DNA of 16,046 nucleotides from Oscillospiraceae bacterium (GCA_031285645.1 JAITVU010000235.1:1-16046), one strand, 5' to 3'; shown: positions 1-7,633, counted from the stretch's first letter. Notes: generated from the letters alone by a model not told the origin. Program-made: numbers and translations.

Positions 1-1029
1 GAAGACGTCGAGCGCCTCTTCGTACTGTTCAAGCGGAAAACGGTGCGTAACCAAGGTGTCGCCCTTAATAATGCCCCGGCTGATCATCGAGATAACCTTT
101 TCCGAAACTCCCGGATTGGCCCGCGAGCCGTGGATGGAAATTTCGTTGCTGATGAGATCAACTAGATTGGGGAATTTGAGCTCGGTGTCGTGATAATGGC
201 CAATCAAGCCGATTCTTCCGCCGCGCTTTACCATTTTAACCGCCTGTACCGGAGCAACCGACGCGCCTGAGCACTCAAACACCTCGTCCACGCCAAAGCC
301 GTTCGTAATGCGCCGTACCGCCTCGACCGGATCCTCTTCGTTGATATCCACGGCATAATCGACACCAATCCTGACGGCGTTTTGCAGACGGCTGCCCCTG
401 CCGATCATAATGGCATTTGCGGCGCCAAGGCCTTTGACAATCTGCATGGCAGCGACGCCCGCAGGTCCCGGGCCGATGACAGCAACCGTACCAGACGGTG
501 TAACGCCCACAAGCTCGATGCAGTGCATGGCTACACCGCAGATGTCAGAGAGGGATGCGTGCTCAAAGCTTAGGCTGTCGGGAATTTTGTGGATGGACTT
601 GGTCGTATATGCATTGTATTCGCAGTTGGCCCCATTGAAGTTAAAGCCGTAGTGACGGGCGCCGGTCTCCGGCTTGCCGTAATTGAGGCAGATGGTATAG
701 TTGCCAGACAAGCAGTTTTTGCAGTATCCACAGCCGGAGTGCGCTTCACCGGCCACCCGGTCGCCTATCTGGAAATCCGTGACGCCCTCGCCGAGCGCGA
801 CAACCTCCCCCGCCCATTCGTGTCCCAGAATGTGCGGAAAATTTTGCGGCCATTCGCGCGGCCGCTCGCCGCGAATAATCTGCGGGTCGCTGCCACAAAT
901 CGCCACCGCTTTAATTTTGCACAGCACTTCGTTTTTGGCGGGAACAGGCACCGGGATTTCCCGCAGCTCCAAGCGGTTATATGCGGTTAGCAGAACCGCC
1001 CGCATTGTCTTTGGAATTGTATGATTCAT
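1..1029 (-). CDS. Zinc-dependent medium-chain alcohol/polyol dehydrogenase, C-terminus cut by window edge
   Basis: This is an NAD(P)-dependent medium-chain dehydrogenase that probably oxidises a polyol or sugar-alcohol hydroxyl in the cytoplasm. 343 residues are present and the frame is still open at base 1, ending in ...FPLEQYEEALDVF, so only a short C-terminal tail is missing. Visible features are catalytic zinc ligands Cys44 (ICGSD) and His69-Glu70 (LGHE), a full structural-zinc set (Cys99, 102, 105, 113 in the GCGYCKNC stretch), and a Rossmann motif GPGPAG at 185-190. The start at 1029 is preceded by GGAGG (1035-1039). It is the last visible gene of the leftward operon, 21 bases after the transketolase C-subunit. 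That pairing fits oxidation of a polyol to a ketose that feeds transketolase chemistry, which is inference. A sorbitol, threonine or inosose dehydrogenase specificity cannot be told apart here. Confidence 0.93.
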   Translation of the reverse strand, partial: MNHTIPKTMRAVLLTAYNRLELREIPVPVPAKNEVLCKIKAVAICGSDPQIIRGERPREWPQNFPHILGHEWAGEVVALGEGVTDFQIGDRVAGEAHSGCGYCKNCLSGNYTICLNYGKPETGARHYGFNFNGANCEYNAYTTKSIHKIPDSLSFEHASLSDICGVAMHCIELVGVTPSGTVAVIGPGPAGVAAMQIVKGLGAANAIMIGRGSRLQNAVRIGVDYAVDINEEDPVEAVRRITNGFGVDEVFECSGASVAPVQAVKMVKRGGRIGLIGHYHDTELKFPNLVDLISNEISIHGSRANPGVSEKVISMISRGIIKGDTLVTHRFPLEQYEEALDVF

Positions 1030-1050
1030 AGTTGCCTCCAAATGTCGCGC

Positions 1051-1995
1051 TTATGCGTTCATCGCTTTTTCGGCCGAGGATGCAATCGCATCCGCGTCGA
1101 TGCCGTATTCGTGCATCATATAGCCCAGCGTCGCGGTTTCTCCGAAATGATCCTGCAATCCAAGGCGGATCAGCTTCGCTGGGAACTGTGCGCAGAGCAC
1201 CTCCGCGACCGCGCCGCCGAGTCCGCCAATCACGGAATGGTTCTCCACCGTAATAAGGAGTCTTGTCTGCTTCGCGGTTCGAATTAGCTCCTCTGTATCC
1301 AGCGGCTTTACTGTCGGCATGTGGATGTGCCGCACACCGATTCCAAGCTCGTTTAGCATGGCGGTCGCCTTGACGCCCTCGGCAGTTGCGATACCGCAGG
1401 TAATCAAGCCGACATCCGCGCCATCGCTGAGTACAATCGCTTTGCCGGGCTTAAATACGGAATCCTCCGGCAAAAAGGTAGGAAACACGCCCTTGTTGGA
1501 TCGAATATATACCGGGCCGTCGTATTCGGAAGCGAAACGCAGCACCGCGGCAAACTCATTTGCGTCGCCGGGGTCAATAACGAGGAAGCCCGGCATGGCG
1601 CGGTAAATTGCCAGATCGCTGACGGAGATGTGTGTGCCGCCGTTTTTTTCGCTGGTCAGCCCCGCGTAGGTACCAACTACCTTTACGTTGTATTTGTTGT
1701 ACGCGATTGAGTTCATGGCCTGATCGCAGGCCCGCTGCGCCATAAAGCAGGCAAACCCTGAGACAAAAGGAATCTTTCCCATTGCAGCAAGACCGGCGGA
1801 AAAACTCAGAGCGTCCTGCTCGGCAATGCCGACATTGAACATGCGCTCTGGGAAAGCCACCTTGAAAACCGCGCTTCCGGAAGCCTTCATCAGGTCGGCC
1901 TCCACTACGACAATGTTGGAATTCTCTTTTGCAAGCGCGGTTAAAGTTGCGCCATACGTAGCGTTCGTGTCCCTACGCTCCCCGAATTCTATCAT
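1051..1995 (-). CDS. Transketolase, C-terminal (pyrimidine-binding) subunit
   Basis: This is the second half of a split thiamine-diphosphate transketolase (314 aa). Together with the upstream N-terminal subunit it should transfer two-carbon ketol units between sugar phosphates. The NVGIAEQD stretch carries the glutamate (Glu59) that activates the cofactor aminopyrimidine, and NGGTHIS near residue 122 carries the family's active-site histidine. The frame is open further upstream, but the start at 1995 is chosen for two reasons: its ATG overlaps the TGA of the N-subunit by four bases (1992-1995), and it is preceded by the purine-rich GGAAGGGGTG. The overlap implies translational coupling and 1:1 subunit output. 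The alternatives in this fold are 1-deoxyxylulose-5-phosphate synthase or a 2-oxoacid dehydrogenase E1-beta, but the two-gene order and lengths fit split transketolase best. Confidence 0.93.
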   Translation of the reverse strand: MIEFGERRDTNATYGATLTALAKENSNIVVVEADLMKASGSAVFKVAFPERMFNVGIAEQDALSFSAGLAAMGKIPFVSGFACFMAQRACDQAMNSIAYNKYNVKVVGTYAGLTSEKNGGTHISVSDLAIYRAMPGFLVIDPGDANEFAAVLRFASEYDGPVYIRSNKGVFPTFLPEDSVFKPGKAIVLSDGADVGLITCGIATAEGVKATAMLNELGIGVRHIHMPTVKPLDTEELIRTAKQTRLLITVENHSVIGGLGGAVAEVLCAQFPAKLIRLGLQDHFGETATLGYMMHEYGIDADAIASSAEKAMNA

Positions 1996-2810
1996 TGCTT
2001 CGACACCCCTTCCAAGTCCGCGACACCCTGCGTGTATTGCTCCGGCGTAATCTGCCCGCTGTGCCATTTGTACTCGTTTTCCATGAAGGAGACGCCTTTC
2101 CCCTTGACGGTATTTGCAATAATCACGCTCGGCTTGCCGGTAGCTTTTTTCGCTGCCGCGACAGCGCTTAGGATCGCTTCGGTGTCGTGGCCGTCAATCG
2201 TCTGCACATGCCAGCCGAAAGCGCTCCACTTGTCGGCCAGCGGCTCCAGCGCCATGATATCCTCGGTTGTGCCGTCAATTTGATTGCGGTTGCGGTCCAC
2301 AAACGCGATCAGATGATCCAGCCTGTAATGCGACGCGGTCATTGCCGCCTCCCAGACCTGACCCTCGTCCAGCTCGCCGTCACCCATCAATACATATACA
2401 TAGCAGTTGTTTTGATCAAGCCTTGCCGCGGAGGCCATGCCGCAGGCGACGGAAATCCCTTGCCCGAGCGGGCCGGAGGAGTACTCGATTCCCTGAACCT
2501 TTAACCGATCCACATGCTTGGGCAGGCTGCCGCCGTCCTGATCGAGTTCAGCAAGGCGCGCGGGGTCTATGTAACCTAGCTTCGACAGAATTACGTACAG
2601 AGGCGGACCTGCGTGGCCTTTCGCGAGGATGAACCGGTCGCGCTCCGGCCACTCCGGCTCCCCCTGTTTTAGTTTCATAATATCAAAATGCAATGCGGTT
2701 AGAATCTCGATTGCCGAAAGCGAGCCGCCATAATGACCGCCGCCTGCGTTGTAGATGGCCTCGAAGGTTTTGCGCCGGATTTCCTGTGCTTTATTCTGCA
2801 ATCTAACCAT
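1992..2810 (-). CDS. Transketolase, N-terminal (diphosphate-binding) subunit
   Basis: This is the thiamine-diphosphate-binding half of a split transketolase (272 aa). The N-terminal part has the usual HYGGSLSAIEILTAL helix and the KGHAGPPLY loop (64-72). SGPLGQGIS (112-120) and the cofactor/magnesium motif GDGELDEG (143-150) through NRNQ (174-177) follow. The start at 2810 has AGGAGTG upstream. It lies 105 bases after the UroD-like gene, with a strong inverted repeat in the gap, and it is coupled to the C-subunit by a 4-base overlap. Such split pairs are common in Firmicutes catabolic operons as a second transketolase separate from the housekeeping one. The neighbouring dehydrogenase suggests a dedicated role in one sugar or polyol pathway (inference). 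Confidence 0.95.
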   Translation of the reverse strand: MVRLQNKAQEIRRKTFEAIYNAGGGHYGGSLSAIEILTALHFDIMKLKQGEPEWPERDRFILAKGHAGPPLYVILSKLGYIDPARLAELDQDGGSLPKHVDRLKVQGIEYSSGPLGQGISVACGMASAARLDQNNCYVYVLMGDGELDEGQVWEAAMTASHYRLDHLIAFVDRNRNQIDGTTEDIMALEPLADKWSAFGWHVQTIDGHDTEAILSAVAAAKKATGKPSVIIANTVKGKGVSFMENEYKWHSGQITPEQYTQGVADLEGVSKQ

Positions 2811-2867
2811 AATTTCACTCCTAAGAACCGAGATTTAAGCCAGATTATGTGCGGGTATCAATTGGGC

Positions 2868-2911
2868 GATTGCCGCGACAAGCTTCGGTTCTCCCGCCTG
2901 TCGCGGCAATC
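2868..2911 (-). repeat. Perfect 13-bp inverted repeat between uroD-like and transketolase genes
   Basis: GATTGCCGCGACA (2868-2880) and its exact complement TGTCGCGGCAATC (2899-2911) are separated by 18 bases. The repeat sits four bases after the UroD-like stop codon and before the transketolase N-subunit. In the direction of transcription no run of T follows, so it is not a classical intrinsic terminator. It could be a partial terminator, an mRNA processing or stability element, or a protein-binding site that sets different levels for the upstream and downstream parts of the operon. Confidence 0.7.
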
Positions 2912-2915
2912 ACAA

Positions 2916-3971
2916 TCAGCCAATCTTGTATGTATCGGCCGCCCGCAGGTTTGCTTTTAAATTGTCGATGGGTACCTGATTGACCGATCCCCCTGGCGCT
3001 AACACCAGCTTGGTTTTGCCGCCAAAGTATTGCAGCTTCTCCATGCAATGGTTATAGGTTTCCTCCTCGGTAAGGCTCTGCAGCTCCACCGGGTTGAGTC
3101 CGCCCATCAGCGATACCTTCCCCTGAGTCCTTTCCAGCGCCTTTAACGAATCGATGGCGGGTGCATATTGCCACGCGTCCCAGCCCGCTTCCTCGATCTG
3201 GTCTAACAGATGTTCCGCCGACGCATCGTTGTGAAGCCAGCGCTGTACGCCCGGGAACTCTTTAAAGATCATCCGGTAATATGGAACCACCCACTCGCGG
3301 TACTGATCCGGACTGAGGAAAGATGAAATGTCGTCGGCAACCAGAATATGGTGCAACTGGCCGCCCATCATTTTCTCTGCCGCTTTCAGGAATCGAATGC
3401 ACGTTTCGGTGCATACTTCCAACAAAGCTTTTGCCTTATCCTCCTCGACGAGAATGTCCATGCACATGTCGGAAATTCCCCGCAGCTGTGCAGCTACGGT
3501 AAACGGCCCGTGCATAACCGGCGGGTTCACCTTTAAATCGGCGGGAGCGTGCTGCAGCATATACTCCAGAGATTCGAGAGCCCGGCGCATGTAGTTGTCG
3601 CCATAGGGATCGCCCGGCTTGATTGCCAGCACGTCATCCAGTTCTTCAAGCTCCGCCGGTTTTACAGAGATAAAGCCATGTTCGTCAAAGATCACGCTTG
3701 CGCCCAAAGCACTGCACTCCGCAACCGCACCCTCGTCCGGGGCAAAGCTTCCGCAGCGCTCCAGCAGCTCCAAAACCTCAAGCTGAACATCAAAGGTCAC
3801 TTTGGGATCGTGGAAATACGCATTCAAATCCACATGAGTAACGCTCTGGTAAAAAGGGTATGTGTAGTAAAAGAACACTGCATGCCCGTCACTTTCCTGT
3901 CCGGCGATGCTTTGCTTGAGGCGCATAAAGGTTCTGTCGCGCAGGGTTTGGCTTTTTTGTGGCGTAACCAT
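2916..3971 (-). CDS. UroD-like protein (uroporphyrinogen decarboxylase / corrinoid methyltransferase fold)
   Basis: This is a cytoplasmic TIM-barrel protein of the uroporphyrinogen decarboxylase superfamily (351 aa from the chosen start). That superfamily holds haem-pathway decarboxylases and zinc methyltransferases of the MtaA/MtbA/CmuA type. Typical features are VADDISSFLSPDQYREWVVPYY (about 211-232, split here by eye) and the C-terminal LAPGG...VPIDNLKA. The position of the methyltransferase zinc motif His-x-Cys reads His247-Asn-Asp249, and the later ligand cysteine region reads Gly327-Gly328, so the standard cysteine ligands are absent. No corrinoid protein gene is nearby. The start at 3971 is preferred because GGAGGG (3982-3987) precedes it. 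A GTG at 4007, touching the upstream stop, would add 12 residues. Neither haem synthesis nor a named methyl transfer is supported, so the substrate is unknown. Confidence 0.85.
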   Translation of the reverse strand: MVTPQKSQTLRDRTFMRLKQSIAGQESDGHAVFFYYTYPFYQSVTHVDLNAYFHDPKVTFDVQLEVLELLERCGSFAPDEGAVAECSALGASVIFDEHGFISVKPAELEELDDVLAIKPGDPYGDNYMRRALESLEYMLQHAPADLKVNPPVMHGPFTVAAQLRGISDMCMDILVEEDKAKALLEVCTETCIRFLKAAEKMMGGQLHHILVADDISSFLSPDQYREWVVPYYRMIFKEFPGVQRWLHNDASAEHLLDQIEEAGWDAWQYAPAIDSLKALERTQGKVSLMGGLNPVELQSLTEEETYNHCMEKLQYFGGKTKLVLAPGGSVNQVPIDNLKANLRAADTYKIG

Positions 3972-4006
3972 AAATCGTATTCCCTCCGCTGTGTTGTCTA
4001 CAGTCA

Positions 4007-5122
4007 CTATTCAGTATAGGAAAGCTTGGGCAGCGCGTAGACGGATTTCCAACCGGGGGTGAACGGTTCTTTCAGGTAAGGAGCCATTTCCTCGCTGGTA
4101 CGCAGAGTCATCTTCTCGGCGGGTGGCACAGTTCCGGCCGGGAATGCCTCCAAATATTCGTCAATCAGCAGCGCAAGATACTTCATAATCATGAGAACCG
4201 GGCGCTTGCCCTTGGACACAGTGGCCTTTGTGGAGTGGCCCACAACGCCCTCTGGCGTGGCGTACACCTCGTTGCAGGCGTGGCCCTCGCCCTCGCTCCA
4301 ACGGGATGGACGGCGGAACGCGTCGACTGACGAGTCAAAATGTCCGCCGGGAAGAATGTCAACGGGGTCGGTATCGACAGCGTACTTCATATCCACCATC
4401 TCGGGGAACAAGAGCAGGCCGACCGAGGTTTCTGCTTCGTCCGCGTGGGTGAAGGAGGTCTCGTAATCGCCGCCGTCGCGGACGGTCGCAAACGCTTCAC
4501 GAACAGCGCGATGCCAGTCGATGCAGCGGAAGATGCCCGGCAGCTGGTATTTCTTGCAGAAACGCTGCAACGCAGCCTCAATAACCCAGAACTGGCCATG
4601 GTTGTTTACGATAATCTGCTTGCGGTAACCGTCGTTCCACAGTCCAAGCATAACGTCCTCAAGCTGACCGATCACCGTTTCCTCATGCACGACGATCGTG
4701 CCCGGCATACCGATGTGGTGCAGCGGGTGGCAACCGTAGTTAAGCGGTGGCAACGCAATGCCGACGGGCCTGCCCTTCTTGGCGGTGTAGCGGCGCACGC
4801 CCTCGCAAATGCCGGTGACAAAGAATGTGTCCATGGCGCTGCAGGTGTGGTCACCGTGCATTTCGGAGCAGCCAACCGGAATCAGGACGACATCGTTCTT
4901 TTTCTTTTCTTCCAAAACCTGATGACGTATGGTGGACTGTATGTACATACCGGGTGCGCCCAACGCAGGGGGAGAGGGTACGCCAAATTCGGCGAGCATG
5001 GTGTCGAGCTCTGCTTCTGTTGCGTCCCAGACCTCTTTCTTCATCCGGCCTACCTTGGTGTCCTCAAAACTCATTTTTCCGTCGTTGCTCCAAATCAGTT
5101 TTGGAATGTCGTTTAATGCCAT
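4007..5122 (-). CDS. Creatininase-superfamily metal-dependent hydrolase (possibly IolN-like)
   Basis: This is a 371-residue member of the creatininase superfamily, which are hydrolases with a two-metal site acting on cyclic amides or cyclic diketones. The metal-binding signature is complete: Glu87-x-His89 in GCSEMHGDH, Asp98 in AMDT, His175 in NNHGQF, and acidic residues 229/231 in HADEAETS. Typical creatininases are about 250 residues; this one has roughly 80 extra at the N-terminus and an extended C-terminus. Members of this superfamily include creatinine amidohydrolase, FAPy deformylase-type enzymes, and 3-dehydro-scyllo-inosose hydrolase (IolN of Thermotoga inositol breakdown). The company of a zinc dehydrogenase makes the IolN-type ring-opening role attractive, but it is inference. 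It is the first gene of the leftward operon, with AGGAGG at 5131-5136 eight bases before the ATG. Confidence 0.9.
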   Translation of the reverse strand: MALNDIPKLIWSNDGKMSFEDTKVGRMKKEVWDATEAELDTMLAEFGVPSPPALGAPGMYIQSTIRHQVLEEKKKNDVVLIPVGCSEMHGDHTCSAMDTFFVTGICEGVRRYTAKKGRPVGIALPPLNYGCHPLHHIGMPGTIVVHEETVIGQLEDVMLGLWNDGYRKQIIVNNHGQFWVIEAALQRFCKKYQLPGIFRCIDWHRAVREAFATVRDGGDYETSFTHADEAETSVGLLLFPEMVDMKYAVDTDPVDILPGGHFDSSVDAFRRPSRWSEGEGHACNEVYATPEGVVGHSTKATVSKGKRPVLMIMKYLALLIDEYLEAFPAGTVPPAEKMTLRTSEEMAPYLKEPFTPGWKSVYALPKLSYTE

Positions 5123-5272
5123 TGTTTTTTCCTCCTGTAAAATAGTAATAATTTCGTGTGCGAATTTTTTGTTAATATTCCCTTTATTAACCTCTCAAGA
5201 CTTCTTGACAAGCGCAGCAACATAGATTACGCTGGTGACTACACAGTAAAATACCGAAAGGAGTGGGAAATA
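5123..5272. promoter_or_regulatory. Divergent promoter region between the leftward operon and the AraC gene
   Basis: This 150-base AT-rich gap must hold the promoters for both directions. On the + strand a consensus -35 TTGACA lies at 5205-5210, with a weak -10 (TACGCT, 5228-5233) at 17-base spacing. On the - strand TTGTCA (5211-5206) is followed after 16 bases by TAATAA. The two -35 hexamers overlap almost completely. A 14-base dyad, TCAAGA-CT-TCTTGA (5195-5208), covers them and is a plausible regulator site. Ribosome binding sites lie at 5131-5136 (- strand) and 5257-5263 (+ strand, AAAGGAG). Promoter calls are by eye only. Confidence 0.5.
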
Positions 5273-6139
5273 ATGACAGCTGTTAACGTGATAGGGGCCG
5301 CAAAGAACTTTTATCCCGTCGGCTCAGGTTTTAAAGGACATGCACATCGTTATTATCAATTGTTTTATGTTGCTTCCGGGAATGTGAAAATTGTGATTGG
5401 CGAGCATGAATACCCTGCCTGCGAAAACAGCATGGTCTTTGCACAGCTTGATCAATACCACCGCCTGCAACAGATCAGCAAGGATACGGCAAAATTGTTT
5501 GATATCAAATTTTCGATATCAGACGAGACCCTGCATGCGCATGTACAGATGTTGCCACCGGTTATAGAGCTTTCGGACGCTTCTGTGCTGCAATACCTCG
5601 AAACGGCAAGAAATGAATTCCGGATGAAGCAGCCGTTTTTTAACCAGATTGCCAACGGCATCATAGAAGCTCTGCTGTGGAAGCTTATTCGGCTTCAGCA
5701 AAATGAGGTAGCCGCGCAACCTGCTCAATCGCTGATCAGGAACAAAACGCAATTTACGGGTCTTGCAAAGAAAATTGCGGATTATATAGATTCCAACTAT
5801 TGTTGCGAGCTGTCCAACCAAAGTATTGCGGATGCGCTGGGATACAATAAAAATTATTGTTGCATTGCTTTCCACGAAAACAGCGGTCTTACGATCAGCG
5901 CGTACATCAATACCGTGCGCATTTATAGCGCGGTAAACGCGATCGCTTATACAGACCACGGTTTCCCTCAGATTGCGCAAGAGGTCGGGTTTAAAAACAT
6001 TTATCATTTCAGCAGGGTATTTAAGCAGATTACCGGATATACGCCCTCCCAAGTTCGGGAATTGGAGAAAGAAGGCCTATACCACGACCGCCTGATAGAG
6101 CTTTTAGACCCATATCGTTTTGATGGCAGCGAGGTATAA
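5273..6139 (+). CDS. AraC-family transcriptional regulator
   Basis: This is a 288-residue activator/repressor. The N-terminal half is a cupin-like ligand-sensing domain (GHAHRYYQLFYVASG, about 21-35). The C-terminal 100 residues form the double helix-turn-helix of AraC/XylS proteins. The first reads IADYIDSNYCCELSNQSIADALGY, split here as residues about 167-190. The second is IAQEVGFKNIYHFSRVFKQI followed by TGYTPSQVRE. The open frame extends further upstream, but ATG 5273 is chosen for its AAAGGAG at 5257-5263 with 9-base spacing. It is transcribed divergently from the creatininase-UroD-transketolase-dehydrogenase operon, the usual arrangement for a local regulator of that operon. The inducer is unknown. 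Confidence 0.95.
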   Translation: MTAVNVIGAAKNFYPVGSGFKGHAHRYYQLFYVASGNVKIVIGEHEYPACENSMVFAQLDQYHRLQQISKDTAKLFDIKFSISDETLHAHVQMLPPVIELSDASVLQYLETARNEFRMKQPFFNQIANGIIEALLWKLIRLQQNEVAAQPAQSLIRNKTQFTGLAKKIADYIDSNYCCELSNQSIADALGYNKNYCCIAFHENSGLTISAYINTVRIYSAVNAIAYTDHGFPQIAQEVGFKNIYHFSRVFKQITGYTPSQVRELEKEGLYHDRLIELLDPYRFDGSEV

Positions 6140-6149
6140 ACGTCTGAGC

Positions 6150-6179
6150 TTGAATGGCTCTGGAGGGTTTGAATATAAA
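6150..6179 (+). promoter_or_regulatory. Candidate promoter immediately upstream of operator O1
   Basis: TTGAAT (6150-6155) and TATAAA (6174-6179) are spaced 18 bases apart, and the first operator copy begins at the very next base. A repressor bound there would cover the start of transcription. The transcript would run toward the LacI gene. Identified by eye. Confidence 0.4.
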
Positions 6180-6193
6180 TGGTTACGTAGTCA
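6180..6193. promoter_or_regulatory. Operator O1, TGGTTACGTAGTCA
   Basis: This 14-base site has dyad form TG-NN-TACGTA-NN-CA and a central CG, as is usual for LacI/GalR-family operators. It is identical to O3 (7634-7647). Similarity to O3 continues outside the core: AAAT before it and TATGTTT after it, with single-base shifts. It lies 40 bases after the AraC stop. Confidence 0.7.
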
Positions 6194-6390
6194 ATATGTT
6201 TCACAATCATCTTATCCCAGCCCAGCTATTTTGTCAATTTCTAAAAAACTACTATTTTTATCCTAAGGTCAGATTTTGTTTTTGTGGATAAAGGGAAGCT
6301 GTATTAATAAGCCAGAACCAAGATCTAGATAGAAAAAAAGCATACTTAATTGGGATAAAATACAAAAATGAAGAAAAACAGAAAATCATA

Positions 6391-6419
6391 TTGACGTATA
6401 TGATAATATATGCTATAAC
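6391..6419 (+). promoter_or_regulatory. Candidate extended -10 promoter upstream of the LacI gene
   Basis: TTGACG (6391-6396), a 17-base spacer and TATAAC (6414-6419) are preceded by TGC, giving an extended -10. By eye this is the best sigma-A-like promoter in the window. It would give a leader of about 140 bases ahead of the LacI start, with operator O2 inside that leader. Confidence 0.55.
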
Positions 6420-6493
6420 CTAATCACTGCAAATAAATGACTGTGGATTTACTCGGATGACTGCGCCATATCTTCTCATTAGGTAATATTTAC

Positions 6494-6499
6494 TATAAT
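6494..6499 (+). promoter_or_regulatory. Consensus TATAAT -10 adjoining operator O2
   Basis: A perfect TATAAT lies nine bases before operator O2, which would therefore cover the transcription start. The matching -35 region (about 6470-6477) is poor, so this may be a weak or regulated autogenous promoter for the LacI gene. Confidence 0.4.
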
Positions 6500-6507
6500 T
6501 TCCTAGA

Positions 6508-6521
6508 TGTGTACGTAGTCA
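6508..6521. promoter_or_regulatory. Operator O2, TGTGTACGTAGTCA
   Basis: It matches O1 and O3 except for two bases in the left half, and keeps the TG-NN-TACGTA-NN-CA frame. It lies 44 bases before the LacI start codon and just after a TATAAT box, the expected place for autorepression. Confidence 0.65.
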
Positions 6522-6565
6522 TTTTTTTCTAATTTTAAAACAAATTATACAGGTGAAAAAGACAT

Positions 6566-7606
6566 ATGCAAAGGAAAAAGAGCAAGAAATCAATACCCAC
6601 AACGAATGCCGCAACTTCAATAGATGTTGCAAAGTTGGCAGGCGTGTCCCAGACATCTGTATCCAGAGTGTTTAACCGTGAATGGGACGACCGCGTCAGC
6701 GACGAGCTGCGAAATAAAGTCTTATGCGCCGCCGAGGAGCTGGGTTATTCCCCCAACGCAATTGCCCGCGGGTTGATTATACAGAAAACCGGTATAATCG
6801 GAATTGTCTTAGCAGACGAGTTTAGTGTATTTTATCATCACATACTCAGCAAGCTGACAAATGCTTTTCAACAGCATGATATGCGTGTCATGGCATTCAA
6901 TATTGCCCCAGAAAATGACATCAACCAAATTATTACGCGGCTCAACCAATATCAGGTTGACGGCATCGTAATCACCAGCGCGGCAATGACACAGGTCATG
7001 TCCGAGCACTGGATTCAAAGCGGGTTGCCGTTGGTTGTGCTCAACGCGCATATGCCGGAAACCGTGTGCAACAGCGTTTATTGCGACAATTTTGGAGCCA
7101 CCGGACAAATGGCTAAGCACCTTTACGAAACCGGCAAGAGAAAATTTGCTTATGTCAGCTCAGGCAGAAGCCGGTATTCGGATCACATACAGCGGAAACA
7201 GGGCTTTCTAAATGGCTTATCGCAATTGAACATCAATGACTGCAAGGTATTCGAGGGCGATTTTAGCTACGAATCCGGGTTGGAAGCGGGCCGTACGCTG
7301 TTTTCAGAAAATGATTTTCCCGATGCGGTTTTTTGCTGCGGTGAATTGATGGCCCTAGGCGTTATGGATGTTGTCCGCAATGAATTTGGGCTTCGCATTC
7401 CCGAAGACGTCGCGGTTGCAGGATATGACGATTCATTTGCGGCATCGCTTGGCAGCTACCAGCTAACAGCCGTGCATCAGCCAATGGATCGCATGGTAGC
7501 CGACACAACTGAATTGTTGCTGAATCAAATCAATGATGCAAGGCCGGCAACGAAAAGTATATGCGAACCGATGAGTATCATTATTCGCGGCTCCACGGCA
7601 AAATAG
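6566..7606 (+). CDS. LacI/GalR-family transcriptional regulator
   Basis: This 346-residue repressor has an N-terminal LacI helix-turn-helix (SIDVAKLAGVSQTSVSRVFN, about residues 18-37), the hinge region GYSPNAIARGL, and a periplasmic-binding-protein-like effector domain. That domain contains the motifs GIIGIVLAD, DGIVITSA, VAVAGYDDS and QPMDRM. AGGTG precedes the ATG by about ten bases. Three copies of a TACGTA-centred 14-base dyad surround the gene, one directly before it and one directly before the following operon. This makes it the likely repressor of itself and of the NTF2-TRAP-amidohydrolase-lyase operon. The effector is unknown. Given the importer, a sugar acid or other carboxylate is more likely than a plain sugar (inference). 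Confidence 0.95.
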   Translation: MQRKKSKKSIPTTNAATSIDVAKLAGVSQTSVSRVFNREWDDRVSDELRNKVLCAAEELGYSPNAIARGLIIQKTGIIGIVLADEFSVFYHHILSKLTNAFQQHDMRVMAFNIAPENDINQIITRLNQYQVDGIVITSAAMTQVMSEHWIQSGLPLVVLNAHMPETVCNSVYCDNFGATGQMAKHLYETGKRKFAYVSSGRSRYSDHIQRKQGFLNGLSQLNINDCKVFEGDFSYESGLEAGRTLFSENDFPDAVFCCGELMALGVMDVVRNEFGLRIPEDVAVAGYDDSFAASLGSYQLTAVHQPMDRMVADTTELLLNQINDARPATKSICEPMSIIIRGSTAK

Positions 7607-7633
7607 CAGGCAGCATTGTTTTTATGTTTAAAT

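Larger units (their letters stand above)
6140..6565. other. AT-rich regulatory gap between araC-like and lacI-like genes
   Basis: This stretch has no convincing coding sequence on either strand. It holds two of the three TACGTA-centred operators and three candidate promoters, listed separately. It shows no good intrinsic terminator after the AraC gene. The middle part (about 6200-6390) is A/T-rich with short A and T runs and no structure that I can assign. Confidence 0.6.

Noticed and set aside
1956..2600. Other TACGTA or ACGTAC hexamers (near 1956 and 2594) as possible LacI sites.
   Set aside because: They lie inside the transketolase genes and lack the flanking TG...CA of the operator.
4340..5116. 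A 258-residue plus-strand open frame opposite the creatininase-family gene.
   Set aside because: It is a shadow frame; the minus-strand gene has all its metal ligands and a strong ribosome binding site.
5232..5244. Minus-strand TGTGTAGTCACCA resembles operator O2 with the central CGTA removed.
   Set aside because: It lacks the TACGTA core on which the dyad depends, so it is probably coincidence and is not called as a fourth operator.
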